Source: Mycobacterium sp. 050128 (GTDB taxonomy: Bacteria; Actinomycetota; Actinomycetes; Mycobacteriales; Mycobacteriaceae). From it: DNA of 64,000 nt. How positions within the stretch are numbered: position 1 is the first letter of the stretch; every line of letters starts with the position of its first letter. The DNA is taken from assembly GCF_036409155.1 (NCBI RefSeq), contig NZ_JAZGLW010000002.1:186001-250000 (forward strand). The letters run 5' to 3'. The translations under genes were made by a program, and so were the position numbers. The notes below the pieces were generated by a model that ran no database searches, was not told the origin of the DNA, and saw nothing but the letters and a program-made list of their open reading frames with translations. Positions 37,365-47,801 of the stretch are shown here, one piece after another.

Positions 37365-39563
37365 ATGACTGACCGCGTGTCGGCGGGGAATTTGCGCGTC
37401 GCCCGAGTGCTCTACGACTTCGTCAACAACGAGGCGCTGCCCGGCACCGGCATCGACCCCGACAGCTTCTGGGCCGGCGTCGACAAGGTGGTCACCGATC
37501 TCACCCCGCAGAACCAGAGTTTGCTCAACACCCGCGATGAGTTGCAGGCCCAGATCGACAAGTGGCACCGGCAGCGCGTCATCGAACCGCTCGACGCCGA
37601 GGCCTACCGCCAATTCCTCACCGACATCGGGTACCTACAGCCCGAACCGGACGACTTCACGATCACCACGTCCGGGGTGGACGACGAGATCACCACGACC
37701 GCCGGCCCGCAGCTGGTGGTGCCGGTCCTCAACGCGCGCTTCGCGCTGAACGCGGCCAACGCCCGCTGGGGTTCCCTGTATGACGCCCTGTACGGCACCG
37801 ACGTCATCCCGGAGAGCGACGGCGCCGAAAAAGGCAGTAGCTACAACAGGATTCGCGGCGACAAAGTAATCGCCTACGCCCGCAACTTCCTCGACCAGGC
37901 GGCGCCGCTGGCGTCGGGCTCGTGGGTGGACGCCACGGGTTTGAGTATCGACGACGGCCAGCTGAAGGTCGCCCTCGGGGCGGAGTCCACGGAGCTGGCC
38001 AGCCCGGAGAAATTCGTCGGGTACAGCGGCGAGCTCGGCTCGCCCAATTGGTCGGTGTTGCTGGTCAACCACGGGCTGCACATCGAGATCCTGATCGACC
38101 CCGAGTCGCCGATCGGCAAGACCGACGCCGCGGGCATCAAGGACGTCGTCTTGGAATCCGCCATCACCACGATCATGGACTTCGAGGACTCGGTGGCCGC
38201 CGTCGACGCTGACGACAAGGTGCTGGGTTACCGCAACTGGCTGGGCCTGAACAAAGGCGACCTGTCCGAAGAGGTCAGCAAGGACGGCAAGAGCTTCACC
38301 CGCGTGCTCAACGCCGACCGCAGCTACGCCACCCCGGACGGCGGCGAGCTGACCCTGCCCGGGCGCAGCCTGCTGTTCGTCCGCAACGTCGGGCACCTGA
38401 TGACCAACGACGCGATCGTCAGAACCGAGGCCGACGGCGAAGAAGTCGCGGTGTTCGAGGGCGTCATGGATGCGCTGTTCACCGGTCTGACCGCGATCCA
38501 CGGACTCAAGACCGGCGACGCCAACGGACCGCTGGCCAACAGCCGTACCGGTTCGATCTACATCGTCAAGCCGAAGATGCACGGACCCGCCGAGGTGGCG
38601 TTCACCTGCGAGCTGTTCAGCCGCGTCGAGGACGTGCTGGGCCTGCCGCAGGGCACGATGAAGGTCGGCATCATGGACGAGGAACGCCGCACCACCCTGA
38701 ACCTCAAGGCCTGCATCAAAGCGGCCGCCGACCGGGTGGTGTTCATCAACACCGGCTTCCTGGACCGCACCGGCGACGAGATTCACACCTCGATGGAGGC
38801 CGGTCCGATGATCCGCAAGGGTGCGATGAAGAACACCACCTGGATCAAGGCCTACGAAGACGCCAACGTCGACATCGGGCTGGCGGCCGGATTCTCCGGC
38901 AAGGCCCAGATCGGCAAGGGCATGTGGGCGATGACCGAGCTGATGGCCGACATGGTCGAGCAGAAGATCGCCCAGCCGAAGGCCGGCGCCACCACCGCGT
39001 GGGTGCCGTCGCCGACGGCTGCCACCTTGCACGCGATGCACTACCACCAGGTGGATGTGTTCGCCGTGCAAAAGGAGCTCGAGGGCAAGAAGCGCACGAC
39101 GATCGATGAGTTGCTGACCATTCCGCTGGCCAAGGAACTGGCTTGGGCACCCGAGGAGATCCGCGAGGAAGTCGACAACAACTGCCAGTCCATCCTGGGC
39201 TATGTGGTGCGCTGGATCGACGAGGGCGTCGGCTGCTCGAAGGTGCCCGACATCCACAACGTGGCCCTGATGGAGGACCGCGCCACGTTGCGGATCTCCA
39301 GCCAGCTGCTGGCGAACTGGCTGCGCCACGGCATCATCACCAGCGAAGACGTCCGCGCCAGCCTGGAGCGGATGGCCCCGCTGGTCGATCAGCAGAACGC
39401 CGGCGACGCGGCGTACCACGCGATGGCGCCCAACTTCGACGACAGTATCGCGTTCCTGGCCGCCCAAGAACTGATCCTGTCCGGCGCGCAGCAGCCCAGC
39501 GGCTACACCGAGCCGATCCTGCATCGGCGACGGCGTGAGCTCAAAGCCCGCGCCGGTGCCTGA
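37365..39563 (+). CDS. glcB: Malate synthase G
   Basis: 732 aa from ATG 37365, giving [19 protein letters not shown] as in Rv1837c (741 aa); the tail is slightly shorter. It condenses glyoxylate and acetyl-CoA to malate, the second step of the glyoxylate shunt. Motifs: [57 protein letters not shown] with the catalytic Arg, and [22 protein letters not shown] with the catalytic Asp near the C-terminus. In M. tuberculosis the protein is also surface-exposed and binds laminin. A GGAGGAG lies 5 nt before the start. Confidence 0.98.
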   Translation: MTDRVSAGNLRVARVLYDFVNNEALPGTGIDPDSFWAGVDKVVTDLTPQNQSLLNTRDELQAQIDKWHRQRVIEPLDAEAYRQFLTDIGYLQPEPDDFTITTSGVDDEITTTAGPQLVVPVLNARFALNAANARWGSLYDALYGTDVIPESDGAEKGSSYNRIRGDKVIAYARNFLDQAAPLASGSWVDATGLSIDDGQLKVALGAESTELASPEKFVGYSGELGSPNWSVLLVNHGLHIEILIDPESPIGKTDAAGIKDVVLESAITTIMDFEDSVAAVDADDKVLGYRNWLGLNKGDLSEEVSKDGKSFTRVLNADRSYATPDGGELTLPGRSLLFVRNVGHLMTNDAIVRTEADGEEVAVFEGVMDALFTGLTAIHGLKTGDANGPLANSRTGSIYIVKPKMHGPAEVAFTCELFSRVEDVLGLPQGTMKVGIMDEERRTTLNLKACIKAAADRVVFINTGFLDRTGDEIHTSMEAGPMIRKGAMKNTTWIKAYEDANVDIGLAAGFSGKAQIGKGMWAMTELMADMVEQKIAQPKAGATTAWVPSPTAATLHAMHYHQVDVFAVQKELEGKKRTTIDELLTIPLAKELAWAPEEIREEVDNNCQSILGYVVRWIDEGVGCSKVPDIHNVALMEDRATLRISSQLLANWLRHGIITSEDVRASLERMAPLVDQQNAGDAAYHAMAPNFDDSIAFLAAQELILSGAQQPSGYTEPILHRRRRELKARAGA

Positions 39564-39616
39564 TTCGGGCTCACCGGGACAGATGACGATTCGACGGAAA
39601 GGCAGCGGGCGCCGCA

Positions 39617-41719
39617 ATGGGTAGGCACAGCATGCCCGGGAAATCGGCCGACGAGCCTTCCGACGAGTCCACGACCAAGTTCACCGCCCGTGACCTGGTG
39701 TCTCGCTACCAAGAAGAACGGGACAGGCCGGACCCACGGGACCTCGACGACGACGACTACGACTACTCCGACGACGACGGGGATGAGCAGGACGTCGACG
39801 CGCACTTCGCGGACGACGAGAAATACGAAGACGACGACTATGCCGACGAGGATTTCCCCGCCGCCGCCGCCGACGACGACGATGACCGCTATGGCGCCGA
39901 CCGCGTCGACGACGAATACCCCGAATTCCCTTCTCGGCCAGCCAGTTCGGAGCCGGAGGAACCGAAGCAGGGCCGCGTCCTCGGCGATTGGCGCGGCGGG
40001 CACCGCAGCGCCGGCGGGCGACGTGGAGTCAGCATCGGCGTGATCGTGGCCCTGGTCGCGGTGATCGTGGTGGTCGGCACCGTCATTCTGTGGAGTTTCT
40101 TCGGCGACGCGTTGTCGCATCGCTCGCACAATGCCGCCGCACGCTGCGTGGGAGGCAAGGAAACCGTTGCCGTCGTTGTCGATCCGTCGATCGTCGACCA
40201 GGTGCGGCCGTTCGCGGAAAGTTACAACTCCTCGGCCGGCCCGGTCGGTGACCACTGCATGGTGGTGGACGTCAAACCGGCCGGCTCGGACGCCGTCATC
40301 GCCGGCTTCATCGGCAAGTGGCCGGCGGATTTGGGTTCCCAACCGGCGCTGTGGATCCCGGGCAGCTCGGTGTCGGCCGCCCGACTGGCCGCTGCCGCCG
40401 GCCAGAAGACGATCAGCGACAGCCGTTCGCTGGTGACGTCGCCGGTGTTGCTCGCCGTTCGGCCCGAACTGCAGCAGGCGCTCTCCAACCAAAACTGGGG
40501 TGCCCTGCCCGGCCTGCAGACCAATCCAACCGCGTTGGCGGGCTTGAAGTTACCGGCGTGGGGATCGCTGCGACTGGCGTTGCCGACGAGCGGCAACAGC
40601 GACGCGTCCTATTTGGCGGGTGAAGCGGTGGCGGCCGCGTCGGCACCTTCCGGCGCACCGCCCACCCAGGGCATCGCCGCCCTGCGCGCGCTGACGAGCG
40701 CCCAACCCAAACTGGCCGACAACACGCTCACCGAGGCAATGAACGCACTGCTGAAGCAGGGTGACCCCGCTACCGCCCCGGTGCATGCCGTGATCACCAC
40801 CGAGCAACAGCTGTTCCAGCGCGGCGAATCGCTGTCGGACGCCAAGAACACGTTGGCTTCCTGGCTGCCGCAGGGGCCGGCGCCGGTCGCCGACTACCCC
40901 ACGGTGCTGCTCAGCGGTTCATGGCTATCGAAGGAACAGACCTCGGCGGCCAGCGAGTTCGCCCACTTCATGCGCAAGCCCGATCAACTCGCGAAGCTGG
41001 CTAAGGCCGGCTTCCGCGTCAACGGCGTGAAATCGCCGAGCAGTTCGGTGACGAGTTTCGCCGCACTGCCTGCCACGCTGTCGGTGGGCGACGACGCCAT
41101 GCGCGCCACGCTGGCCGATGCGATGGCCGCGCCGTCGAGCGGGCTGGCCGCGACGATCATGCTGGACCAGTCCATGCCCGGCGATGAAGGCGGAAAAACC
41201 CGGCTGGCCAACGTGATCGCGGCGCTGCAGGACCGGATCAAAGCGCTACCGCCGACCACGATATTGGGATTGTGGACGTTCGACGGCCACGAGGGCCGCT
41301 CGGATGTGGCGACCGGCCCGCTGTCCGACCCGGTCAACGGCCAGCCCCGCACGGCGGCCCTGGCGGCCGCGCTGGACAAGCAGTATTCCTCGGCCGGCGG
41401 GGCGGTCTCGTTCACCACGCTGCGCATGCTCTACCAGGACATGCAGACCAATTACCGTGCTGGACAATCGAATTCGATTCTGCTGATCACGGCTGGGCCG
41501 CATACCGACCAATCCCTCGACGGGCCCGGACTGCAGAATTTCATCCGCACCAGCACCGACCCGGCCAAGCCGATCGCCGTCAACGTCATCGACTTCGGCG
41601 CGGACCCGGACCGCCCCACCTGGGAAGCGGTCGCCCAGCTCAGCGGTGGCAGCTATCAGAACATGGTGACCTCGGCCTCCCCCGACCTGGCCAACGCGCT
41701 CAGCACATTCTTGAGCTGA
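39617..41719 (+). CDS. Membrane-anchored von Willebrand A / substrate-binding-like protein (Rv1836c-like)
   Basis: 700 aa. The N-terminal 130 residues are highly acidic (Asp-rich runs), likely cytosolic, followed by one transmembrane helix (GVIVALVAVIVVVGTVILWSF, about 136-158). Outside there is a periplasmic-binding-like domain (about 180-480) and a C-terminal vWA domain (about 510-700). The vWA metal site is degenerate: DxSxS reads DQSMP at Asp517. It therefore probably does not bind Mg2+ in the usual way. It matches Rv1836c (677 aa), of unknown function; a cell-envelope scaffold role is a guess. Its start is 54 bp after glcB. Confidence 0.87.
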   Translation: MGRHSMPGKSADEPSDESTTKFTARDLVSRYQEERDRPDPRDLDDDDYDYSDDDGDEQDVDAHFADDEKYEDDDYADEDFPAAAADDDDDRYGADRVDDEYPEFPSRPASSEPEEPKQGRVLGDWRGGHRSAGGRRGVSIGVIVALVAVIVVVGTVILWSFFGDALSHRSHNAAARCVGGKETVAVVVDPSIVDQVRPFAESYNSSAGPVGDHCMVVDVKPAGSDAVIAGFIGKWPADLGSQPALWIPGSSVSAARLAAAAGQKTISDSRSLVTSPVLLAVRPELQQALSNQNWGALPGLQTNPTALAGLKLPAWGSLRLALPTSGNSDASYLAGEAVAAASAPSGAPPTQGIAALRALTSAQPKLADNTLTEAMNALLKQGDPATAPVHAVITTEQQLFQRGESLSDAKNTLASWLPQGPAPVADYPTVLLSGSWLSKEQTSAASEFAHFMRKPDQLAKLAKAGFRVNGVKSPSSSVTSFAALPATLSVGDDAMRATLADAMAAPSSGLAATIMLDQSMPGDEGGKTRLANVIAALQDRIKALPPTTILGLWTFDGHEGRSDVATGPLSDPVNGQPRTAALAAALDKQYSSAGGAVSFTTLRMLYQDMQTNYRAGQSNSILLITAGPHTDQSLDGPGLQNFIRTSTDPAKPIAVNVIDFGADPDRPTWEAVAQLSGGSYQNMVTSASPDLANALSTFLS

Positions 41720-41757
41720 CGCACAGCGGTGGACGGCCTCGATGAAGAAGGTGGGTC

Positions 41758-42630
41758 ATGGATCAGGAATTCAAACCGGATTTCACTCCGGATCCACGGC
41801 TGTATCCGTTCGAGTCGCGCTGGTTCGACAGCTCGCGGGGCCGCGTCCACTACGTCGACGAAGGAACCGGCCCGCCGCTGCTGCTGTGCCACGGTAACCC
41901 GACGTGGAGCTTCCTGTACCGTGACATCATCACGGCCCTTCGTGGCCGATTTCGTTGCATCGCACCGGATTATCTGGGGTTCGGGCTGTCGGATCGCCCG
42001 GCCGGATTCGGGTACAAGGTCGACCAGCATGCCCAGGTGATCGGCGAGTTCGTGGATCACCTGGACCTGGACGGCTATCTGACGATGGGTCAGGACTGGG
42101 GCGGACCGATCAGCATGGCGGTCGCGGTCCAACGTGCCGAGCGGGTGCGCGGTGTCGTGTTGGGCAACACCTGGTTCTGGCCGATCGACGTGCTGACGAC
42201 CAAGATCTTCTCGCGTGTGATGTCCAGTCCCCCAATGCAAAGAGCGATCCTGCAGCGCAACTTCTTCGTGGAGCGATTGATTCCCGCGGGCACCGCGCAA
42301 CGGCCGGGAACCGCGGTGATGGACCACTACCGCGGCGTGCAGCCCAGCCCGGCCGCACGCTTGGGGGTGGCCGAGATGCCCAAGGAGCTGTTGGCCGCCC
42401 GCCCGCTGCTGAAACGGCTGAGCCGCGAGGTGCCGGCCAAGCTCGGCGCCAAGCCGACCCTGCTGGTGTGGGGCATGAAAGACTTCGCGTTCCGGCCCGG
42501 TCCGAGCATCCCGCGGATGCGGGCGACTTTCCCCGATCACATGCTGGTCGAGCTGCCCACGGCCAAGCACTTCATCCAGGAGGATGCGCCCGACGAGATC
42601 GCCTCGGCGATCATCAAACGCTACGGCTGA
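41758..42630 (+). CDS. Haloalkane dehalogenase, HLD-I type (Rv1833c-like)
   Basis: 290 aa, alpha/beta hydrolase that hydrolyses haloalkanes to alcohol and halide. The catalytic triad is Asp113 (GQDWGGP), Asp242 (WGMKDFAF) and His271 (TAKHFIQED). Halide-binding Trp residues sit in GNPTWSF and directly after Asp113. The acid after strand 7 (KDF) places it with the DhlA/DppA-type subfamily. Rv1833c (286 aa) is the expected orthologue; its natural substrate is unknown. In-frame GTG/ATG alternatives are absent close to 41758. Confidence 0.93.
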   Translation: MDQEFKPDFTPDPRLYPFESRWFDSSRGRVHYVDEGTGPPLLLCHGNPTWSFLYRDIITALRGRFRCIAPDYLGFGLSDRPAGFGYKVDQHAQVIGEFVDHLDLDGYLTMGQDWGGPISMAVAVQRAERVRGVVLGNTWFWPIDVLTTKIFSRVMSSPPMQRAILQRNFFVERLIPAGTAQRPGTAVMDHYRGVQPSPAARLGVAEMPKELLAARPLLKRLSREVPAKLGAKPTLLVWGMKDFAFRPGPSIPRMRATFPDHMLVELPTAKHFIQEDAPDEIASAIIKRYG

Positions 42631-42643
42631 ACTGCCTCGAAAC

Positions 42644-43918
42644 CTAGGCGGCATGCTTAGCCAGTGCGATGCCGACTCGTACTTCGATGTCGCTGAACGT
42701 GATCGTGGGTGCCCGCGGTGGGGCCGCTGACCGGTAGGTCTGTCCCGTTGGTGTGGTGAATTCGGCTGTGTGGGTATGGGTTTCGTCGATACTAGTGGTG
42801 ACCCGCCAGCCGTCGGCCTCCTTGGCGTAGTTGCACCGCTCGCACGAGCCGAGACCGTTGGCTGCGGAGGTCGCTCCGCCAGCCGCCCACGGTTGCGCAT
42901 GGTCACGATGCCGGATCGGCGCATCGCAGTAGGGCGTGCGACAACGCTGATCGCGCAACTCGATGAAGCCGGCCAGTCCGCGCGGGAAGAGCCGCGCCCT
43001 CGACTCCATCGCCACCAGCGCGCCGGAGCGAGGATGCGCATAGAGCCTCCGCAGCGTCGCTCGGGACCGCCGGTCGGTCACGGCGTTAGCGACCATTGCG
43101 CGGGCGACCGCGGCCGGAATGGGACCGTAGCCGCAAATGTCGGCCGGTGTGGTGCCGTCGCCCAGCAGCGTTTCGTCGGAGAGGACGAGGTTGACCGCTA
43201 TCGGCATGGGGACCGCAGCGTCACGCCCGGTGACCCGTTCGACGAGGGTGTCCGCCATCGCTTGTCCACGCGAGCGTCCGTCGCCGCGCGTGTCGGCTTC
43301 GCGGCGCAGTGCCGCGTACACCGAAACCCCTTGGGCTACTGGCAATAACGCGGTCAGATAGGTCATCGTGTCGGGGGCCGGCCGGATGGTGACGGTGCGT
43401 TCGCTCTCGGCCCTGGCGGCTCGTTCCACGACGGCATGTGGGTCCAGCCGATAGGCGATCGCCTTGGCGGCTGCGGCCACTCGCGCATCGCCGATTCCGT
43501 CCAGGCTGGCCGGGTCGGCGCACATTTCGGCGTCCAAAGTGCGACGGTTGTCGACGTCCAGGCACGCGCTCTCGCGCACGATCAGGGTGGCCCGCCACTC
43601 CGAGAGTGAGCCGCCTTCGAGTGCCGCCAGCGTATGAGGCATCTCGTGCACGAGCGCTTTAGCGAGGCCGAGATGTCGGCTGCCCCGGGCCGGCGAGTCC
43701 CGCCGCGCGAGTGCGATCTCGCTGGCCACCCCGCGCCCACGCTGCGCCGCGGGCATTCCGAGGGCCGCTTCGGCTGCCCGGCGCGCCGCGTCCAGGGCGG
43801 CCGCCGCCCGCGCCTGGCCCGCCGCGGCCGCGGATTTGATTCTTTCCAGCTCCGCGATGCGCTCGATCAACGCCGATTGGTCGGCCAGCGGATCGACCAT
43901 CGCAAGTGAATCGAACAT
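42644..43918 (-). CDS. 13E12-family DUF222/HNH protein
   Basis: 424 aa from ATG 43918. The N-terminal DUF222 helical domain (about 1-300) is followed by an HNH nuclease-like motif, CRTPYCDAPIRHRDHAQPW and NGLGSCERCNYAKE (about 345-390), with four zinc-type Cys and the HNH His. M. tuberculosis carries several such 13E12 genes; some are LexA-controlled. They are thought to be selfish or repeat elements rather than housekeeping genes. The start codon lies inside a perfect SOS box, and a -10 TATACT seven bases upstream makes a leaderless message likely. Longer starts (43948) would cover the promoter and are disfavoured. Confidence 0.9.
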   Translation of the reverse strand: MFDSLAMVDPLADQSALIERIAELERIKSAAAAGQARAAAALDAARRAAEAALGMPAAQRGRGVASEIALARRDSPARGSRHLGLAKALVHEMPHTLAALEGGSLSEWRATLIVRESACLDVDNRRTLDAEMCADPASLDGIGDARVAAAAKAIAYRLDPHAVVERAARAESERTVTIRPAPDTMTYLTALLPVAQGVSVYAALRREADTRGDGRSRGQAMADTLVERVTGRDAAVPMPIAVNLVLSDETLLGDGTTPADICGYGPIPAAVARAMVANAVTDRRSRATLRRLYAHPRSGALVAMESRARLFPRGLAGFIELRDQRCRTPYCDAPIRHRDHAQPWAAGGATSAANGLGSCERCNYAKEADGWRVTTSIDETHTHTAEFTTPTGQTYRSAAPPRAPTITFSDIEVRVGIALAKHAA

Positions 43919-43931
43919 GTGTTCGAGTATA
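43911..43931 (-). promoter_or_regulatory. LexA SOS box over a leaderless promoter
   Basis: Minus strand: -10 TATACT (43926-43931), seven bases, then the ATG of the 13E12 gene. The palindrome TCGAACACATGTTCGA (43911-43926) is a perfect match to the mycobacterial SOS consensus TCGAAC-N4-GTTCGA and spans the transcription start and start codon. LexA bound there would block initiation directly. Confidence 0.9.
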
Positions 43932-44004
43932 GCGCGGCCCACTGACAACTAGAACTATGCGCTCCGCTGCTGCCAAGGCCGGCCGAACGGGCTGGACACT
44001 CAGC

Positions 44005-46830
44005 TCAGGAGTACGACTCGATCGGCGGGCACGAGCAGACCAGATTGCGGTCCCCGTAGGCGCCGTCGATGCGGCGCACCGGTGGCCACACCTTGGGCCG
44101 GAAGCCCTTGCCCAGCGGGTAGGCGGCCTCCTCGCGCGTGTACGGGTGATCCCAGTCGGAGACCACCAGGCACTCGGCGGTGTGTGGCGCACCCCGCAGC
44201 GGATTGTCGTCGGCGGGCCACTCCCCCGAACCGACGCGATCGATCTCACCGCGGATGGCGATCATGGCGTCGCAGAACGCGTCGACCTCGTTGAGGTCCT
44301 CGCTCTCGGTGGGCTCCACCATCAGTGTGCCGGCCACCGGGAAGCTCATGGTGGGCGCGTGGAAACCGTAGTCCGCCAACCGCTTTGCCACGTCATCGAC
44401 GGTCACGCCGGTGGCTTTGGTGATACCGCGCAGATCCAGGATGCATTCGTGGGCGACCATGCCGTTCTCGCCGGTGTAGAGCACCGGGAAGTACTCGTCG
44501 AGCCGGCGGGCGATGTAGTTGGCCGAGGCAATCGCGGTCAGCGATGCCGCCCGCAGTCCGTCGGCGCCCATCATCCGGATGTAGGCCCAGCTGATCGGCA
44601 GGATCGACGCCGATCCGTACGGCGCCGACGACACCGGGTGCCCCTCGGGCAGTTCGGGCGCGTGCGGGTGACCCGGCAGGAACGGCGCCAGATGCGAACG
44701 CGCGGCGACCGGACCCACACCCGGGCCACCGCCACCGTGCGGGATGCAGAACGTCTTGTGCAGGTTCAGGTGGCTCACGTCGCCGCCGAACTTGCCCGGC
44801 CGGGCCAGGCCGACCAACGCGTTCAGGTTGGCGCCGTCGACGTACACCTGGCCGCCGGCGTCGTGCACGGCCGCGCAGATCTCGGTGATGTCGTGTTCGA
44901 ACACCCCGTGGGTGGACGGATAGGTGATCATCAAGGCGGACAGCCGATCGGCATGTTCGCCGATTTTGGCACGCAGATCGTCGAGGTTGACATCGCCGTT
45001 GTCGTGGCAGCCCACCACGACCACCCGCATGCCGGCCAGGGCCGCGGACGCCGCGTTGGTGCCGTGCGCGCTGGACGGAATCAGGCACACGTCGCGCTGC
45101 GGTTCGCCGCGGCTGGCGTGATATTCGTGGATCGCCAACAGGCCGGCGTATTCGCCTTGCGACCCGGCGTTGGGTTGCAGAGACACCGCGTCATAGCCGG
45201 TGATGTGCACCAGCCAGGTCTCCAGGTCGCTGATCAGGCGCCGCATTCCCGGGGTGTCGGCCGCCGGAGCGAACGGGTGCAGCCGGGAGAACTCCGGCCA
45301 GGTGATCGACTCCATTTCGGCGGCGGCATTGAGCTTCATCGTGCACGAGCCGAGCGGAATCATGCTGCGGTCCAAGGCGATGTCCTTGTCCGCCAGGGTG
45401 CGCAGGTAGCGCATCATCGCCGTCTCGGTGTGGTACTGCGTGAAGGCGGGATGGGTGAGGAATTCCGATGTGCGCGTGGCGATATCGGTGCCCGAAGGAT
45501 CGGCGGGCGACACCCCGAACGCGTCCAGGACCATCGCCACGTGGGCGTCTGTGGTGGCCTCGTCGCAGGCCACCGACACATGATCGGCGTCGACGCGCCA
45601 CAGGTTGATCCCCCTGGCCTTGGCCTTGGCCAACACTTCGTCCGCGCGTCCTGGCACTCGGGCCAGCACCGTGTCGAAGTACGTCTCGTGCACCAGCGCC
45701 TCACCCAGCGCGGCGGCGATGGATCGGGCACAGCCGTGGACCCGGCGGGCGATCGAGGTCAGGCCGTCGGCGCCGTGGTAGCTGGCGTACATCGCGGCCA
45801 TCACGGCCAGCAGTACCTGCGCGGTACAGATGTTGCTGGTCGCCTTGTCGCGCCGGATGTGCTGTTCGCGGGTCTGCAAGGCCAGGCGGTAGGCCAGTGA
45901 GCCGTCGCTGTCGACCGAGACGCCGACCAGTCGGCCCGGCAGCTGACGCGCGTGCGCGGTGTGCACCGCCAGATATCCGGCGTGCGGGCCGCCGAATCCC
46001 ATTGGCACACCGAATCTTTGGGTGCTACCGAACGCGACATCGGCACCGATCTCGCCCGGCGGGGTGATCAACGTACACGCCAGCAGGTCGGCGCCGATCG
46101 CGACCAGCGCGCCCCGCTCGTGAGCCTCGGCGACCAGTGCGGACCAATCGGTGATCCGGCCGCTGGCGCCGGGCAGTTGGGTGATGACACCGAAGAAGTC
46201 GCCGTCCGGCAGGCCGTCACGCAGATCAGCGGTGACGATCTCGATCCCCAACGGCTGAGCGCGAGTGGCCAGCACGGCAGCGGTCTGCGCGAAGACGTCG
46301 GCGTCGACGGCCAGCCGGTTGGTCTTGGCGCGCGACGCCCGGTGCATCAGGGTCATGGCCTCGGCGGCCGCGGTGCCTTCGTCGAGCATCGAGGCGTTGG
46401 CGATCTCGAGCCCGGTCAGATCGGTGACCATGGTCTGGAAGTTCAGCAGCGCTTCCAGCCGGCCCTGGCTGATTTCCGGTTGGTACGGCGTGTAGGCCGT
46501 GTACCAGGCGGGGTTCTCCATGATGTTGCGCAGCAACACCGGCGGGGTGAGCGTGTCGTAATAGCCCTGCCCGATCATCGACACCGCGACCGTATTGGTG
46601 TCGGCCAGCGCCCGTAATTCGGCTAGCGCCTCGGCCTCGCTGGAGGCAGGCGGCAGCGCGCTCAGACCCGGTGCGAGACCGCTGTCGGAAAGTCTGTCGA
46701 GAATACCGGCCGGTACTGCCTTGGAGGCCAGCTCGTCGAGCGAGCCAATCCCGATCACGTCGAGCATGGCCTCGATGGCCTGGCTATCCGGCCCGATATG
46801 ACGGGCGGCGAAACTGGACTTGTCGACCAC
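44005..46830 (-). CDS. gcvP: Glycine dehydrogenase (decarboxylating), glycine-cleavage P protein
   Basis: 941 aa from GTG 46830, the same length as M. tuberculosis GcvB (Rv1832), with AGGAG at 46836-46840. A longer ATG start (46845) would overlap this ribosome-binding site. It is a pyridoxal-phosphate enzyme that decarboxylates glycine and loads the aminomethyl group on lipoylated GcvH. The two fused halves (alpha about 1-440, beta about 460-941) are full length, and the PLP Lys692 is in [16 protein letters not shown]. gcvH is on the same strand about 3.3 kb upstream (50097-50495), not adjacent. Expression is controlled by the glycine riboswitch in front. Confidence 0.97.
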   Translation of the reverse strand: MVDKSSFAARHIGPDSQAIEAMLDVIGIGSLDELASKAVPAGILDRLSDSGLAPGLSALPPASSEAEALAELRALADTNTVAVSMIGQGYYDTLTPPVLLRNIMENPAWYTAYTPYQPEISQGRLEALLNFQTMVTDLTGLEIANASMLDEGTAAAEAMTLMHRASRAKTNRLAVDADVFAQTAAVLATRAQPLGIEIVTADLRDGLPDGDFFGVITQLPGASGRITDWSALVAEAHERGALVAIGADLLACTLITPPGEIGADVAFGSTQRFGVPMGFGGPHAGYLAVHTAHARQLPGRLVGVSVDSDGSLAYRLALQTREQHIRRDKATSNICTAQVLLAVMAAMYASYHGADGLTSIARRVHGCARSIAAALGEALVHETYFDTVLARVPGRADEVLAKAKARGINLWRVDADHVSVACDEATTDAHVAMVLDAFGVSPADPSGTDIATRTSEFLTHPAFTQYHTETAMMRYLRTLADKDIALDRSMIPLGSCTMKLNAAAEMESITWPEFSRLHPFAPAADTPGMRRLISDLETWLVHITGYDAVSLQPNAGSQGEYAGLLAIHEYHASRGEPQRDVCLIPSSAHGTNAASAALAGMRVVVVGCHDNGDVNLDDLRAKIGEHADRLSALMITYPSTHGVFEHDITEICAAVHDAGGQVYVDGANLNALVGLARPGKFGGDVSHLNLHKTFCIPHGGGGPGVGPVAARSHLAPFLPGHPHAPELPEGHPVSSAPYGSASILPISWAYIRMMGADGLRAASLTAIASANYIARRLDEYFPVLYTGENGMVAHECILDLRGITKATGVTVDDVAKRLADYGFHAPTMSFPVAGTLMVEPTESEDLNEVDAFCDAMIAIRGEIDRVGSGEWPADDNPLRGAPHTAECLVVSDWDHPYTREEAAYPLGKGFRPKVWPPVRRIDGAYGDRNLVCSCPPIESYS

Positions 46831-46848
46831 GGGTACTCCTGACATCGG

Positions 46849-46876
46849 CAGAGGGACTATCGGCCCTCTCCCTCTG
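46849..46876 (-). promoter_or_regulatory. Expression-platform hairpin of the glycine riboswitch
   Basis: An 8-bp perfect repeat CAGAGGGA/TCCCTCTG (46849-46856 and 46869-46876) with a 12-nt loop. One arm overlaps the closing strand of aptamer 2, so the hairpin and the folded aptamer exclude each other. It stands just ahead of the gcvP ribosome-binding site, which suggests control of translation or early elongation. Confidence 0.6.
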
Positions 46877-47080
46877 TCCTTACCCAGTCACGGGCGCCTG
46901 AGAGATTCGGCGCGTAGTCCCCCCAAGCGCCTTTCCCCATCGGCGGGTGGTCCGCTCGAGGCGGCACCGCTTTCCAGAGGCATCTTCACCTTGACGCGGT
47001 CCGGGTGCCTGAGAGGTTGACGGAGAGGTGTTGCTCCTTCGGCGTCCATGGCTGGCTGCCACAGAACTCTCCCGCGCGGG
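46861..47080 (-). promoter_or_regulatory. Tandem glycine riboswitch for gcvP
   Basis: Read on the minus strand, aptamer 1 (about 46971-47076) contains GGGAGAGTT, CGCCGAAGGAGCAA, CCTCTCAGGCA and TCTGGAAAG. Aptamer 2 (about 46868-46970) contains GAATCTCTCAGGCGC and AGGACAGAGGGAGAGG. These are the conserved blocks of the gcvT-type glycine aptamer. A tandem copy before gcvB is known in M. tuberculosis. Glycine binding should raise glycine-cleavage expression. It accounts for most of the 338-bp gap between gcvP and mcdR. Confidence 0.95.
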
Positions 47081-47168
47081 CGTGATGCGACGCCCAGTTT
47101 ACCCGTCAGTGAAGCCCGGTACACGAAATCGCCCAACAATGCGTGTCGGGATAACCAACAGTGGGTTG

Positions 47169-47801
47169 CTAGCCGATTTTGCGGTCGCGATGCTTGCGCC
47201 GCGAGGCCAGCTCGTCCTCGGGCGCCGCAATCGACTCGCCGCCGTCGGCGCGCTCACCTGGGAAGTCGGCGATGACGCCGGTCAGCTCCCGCATGGCGCC
47301 CGAGACGGCGATGCCGAATACGCCCTGGCCGCCCTGCAGCAGGTCGACGACCTCTTCGGCCGATGTGCACTCGTAGACGGTGGTGCCGTCCGAGAACAGG
47401 GTGATGTTGGCGAGATCCTCGACGCCACGCTGACGCAGATGGTCGACGGCGACGCGGATGTTGTGCAGCGAAATACCGGTGTCCAGCAGCCGCTTGACGA
47501 TCTTGAGAACCAGGATGTCCTTGAAGGAGTACAGCCGCTGGCTGCCGGAACCGGCCGCACTGCGAATCGACGGCACCACCAACGACGTGCGTGCCCAGTA
47601 GTCCAGCTGCCGGTAGGTGATTCCGGCGATCTGGCAGGCGCTTGGCCCGCGGTAGCCGACGAGCTCATCGGGTACCGAATCGTCAGGAAACAGGCCGGGC
47701 TGTACGGGGCCGGGGGCCACGGTGACGCTCGGTTCACCATTGCTTGCGGCATCCGCTTGGTCAGCAAGGTCCAGCTGTTCTTGACGTGGCTGGTCGCTCA
47801 C
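47169..47801 (-). CDS. mcdR: MerR-family regulator McdR (Rv1830-like)
   Basis: 210 aa from GTG 47801, preceded by GAGAGGA; an in-frame start at 47876 is less supported. A MerR-type winged helix is centred on YRGPSACQIAGITYRQLDYWARTSLVVPSI (about 50-80), with the rest a helical effector/dimer region (LYSFKDILVLKIVKRLLDTG). There is no metal-binding Cys pattern. The M. tuberculosis orthologue Rv1830 (McdR) has been linked to control of cell division. It is the last gene of the MerR/Rv1829/GarA neighbourhood before gcvP. Confidence 0.92.
   Translation of the reverse strand: MSDQPRQEQLDLADQADAASNGEPSVTVAPGPVQPGLFPDDSVPDELVGYRGPSACQIAGITYRQLDYWARTSLVVPSIRSAAGSGSQRLYSFKDILVLKIVKRLLDTGISLHNIRVAVDHLRQRGVEDLANITLFSDGTTVYECTSAEEVVDLLQGGQGVFGIAVSGAMRELTGVIADFPGERADGGESIAAPEDELASRRKHRDRKIG

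Noticed and set aside
42644..43918. 13E12 gene as a homing endonuclease or restriction system
   Set aside because: HNH motif is present, but DUF222 plus HNH is the standard 13E12 repeat family, with no methylase or intron/intein boundaries.
43957..45900. 647-codon plus-strand frame opposite gcvP
   Set aside because: Shadow of GcvP, whose PLP lysine and full length are clear.
46831..46845. ATG start of gcvP at 46845
   Set aside because: It overlaps the AGGAG that serves GTG 46830, and the shorter protein has the 941-aa length of the orthologue.
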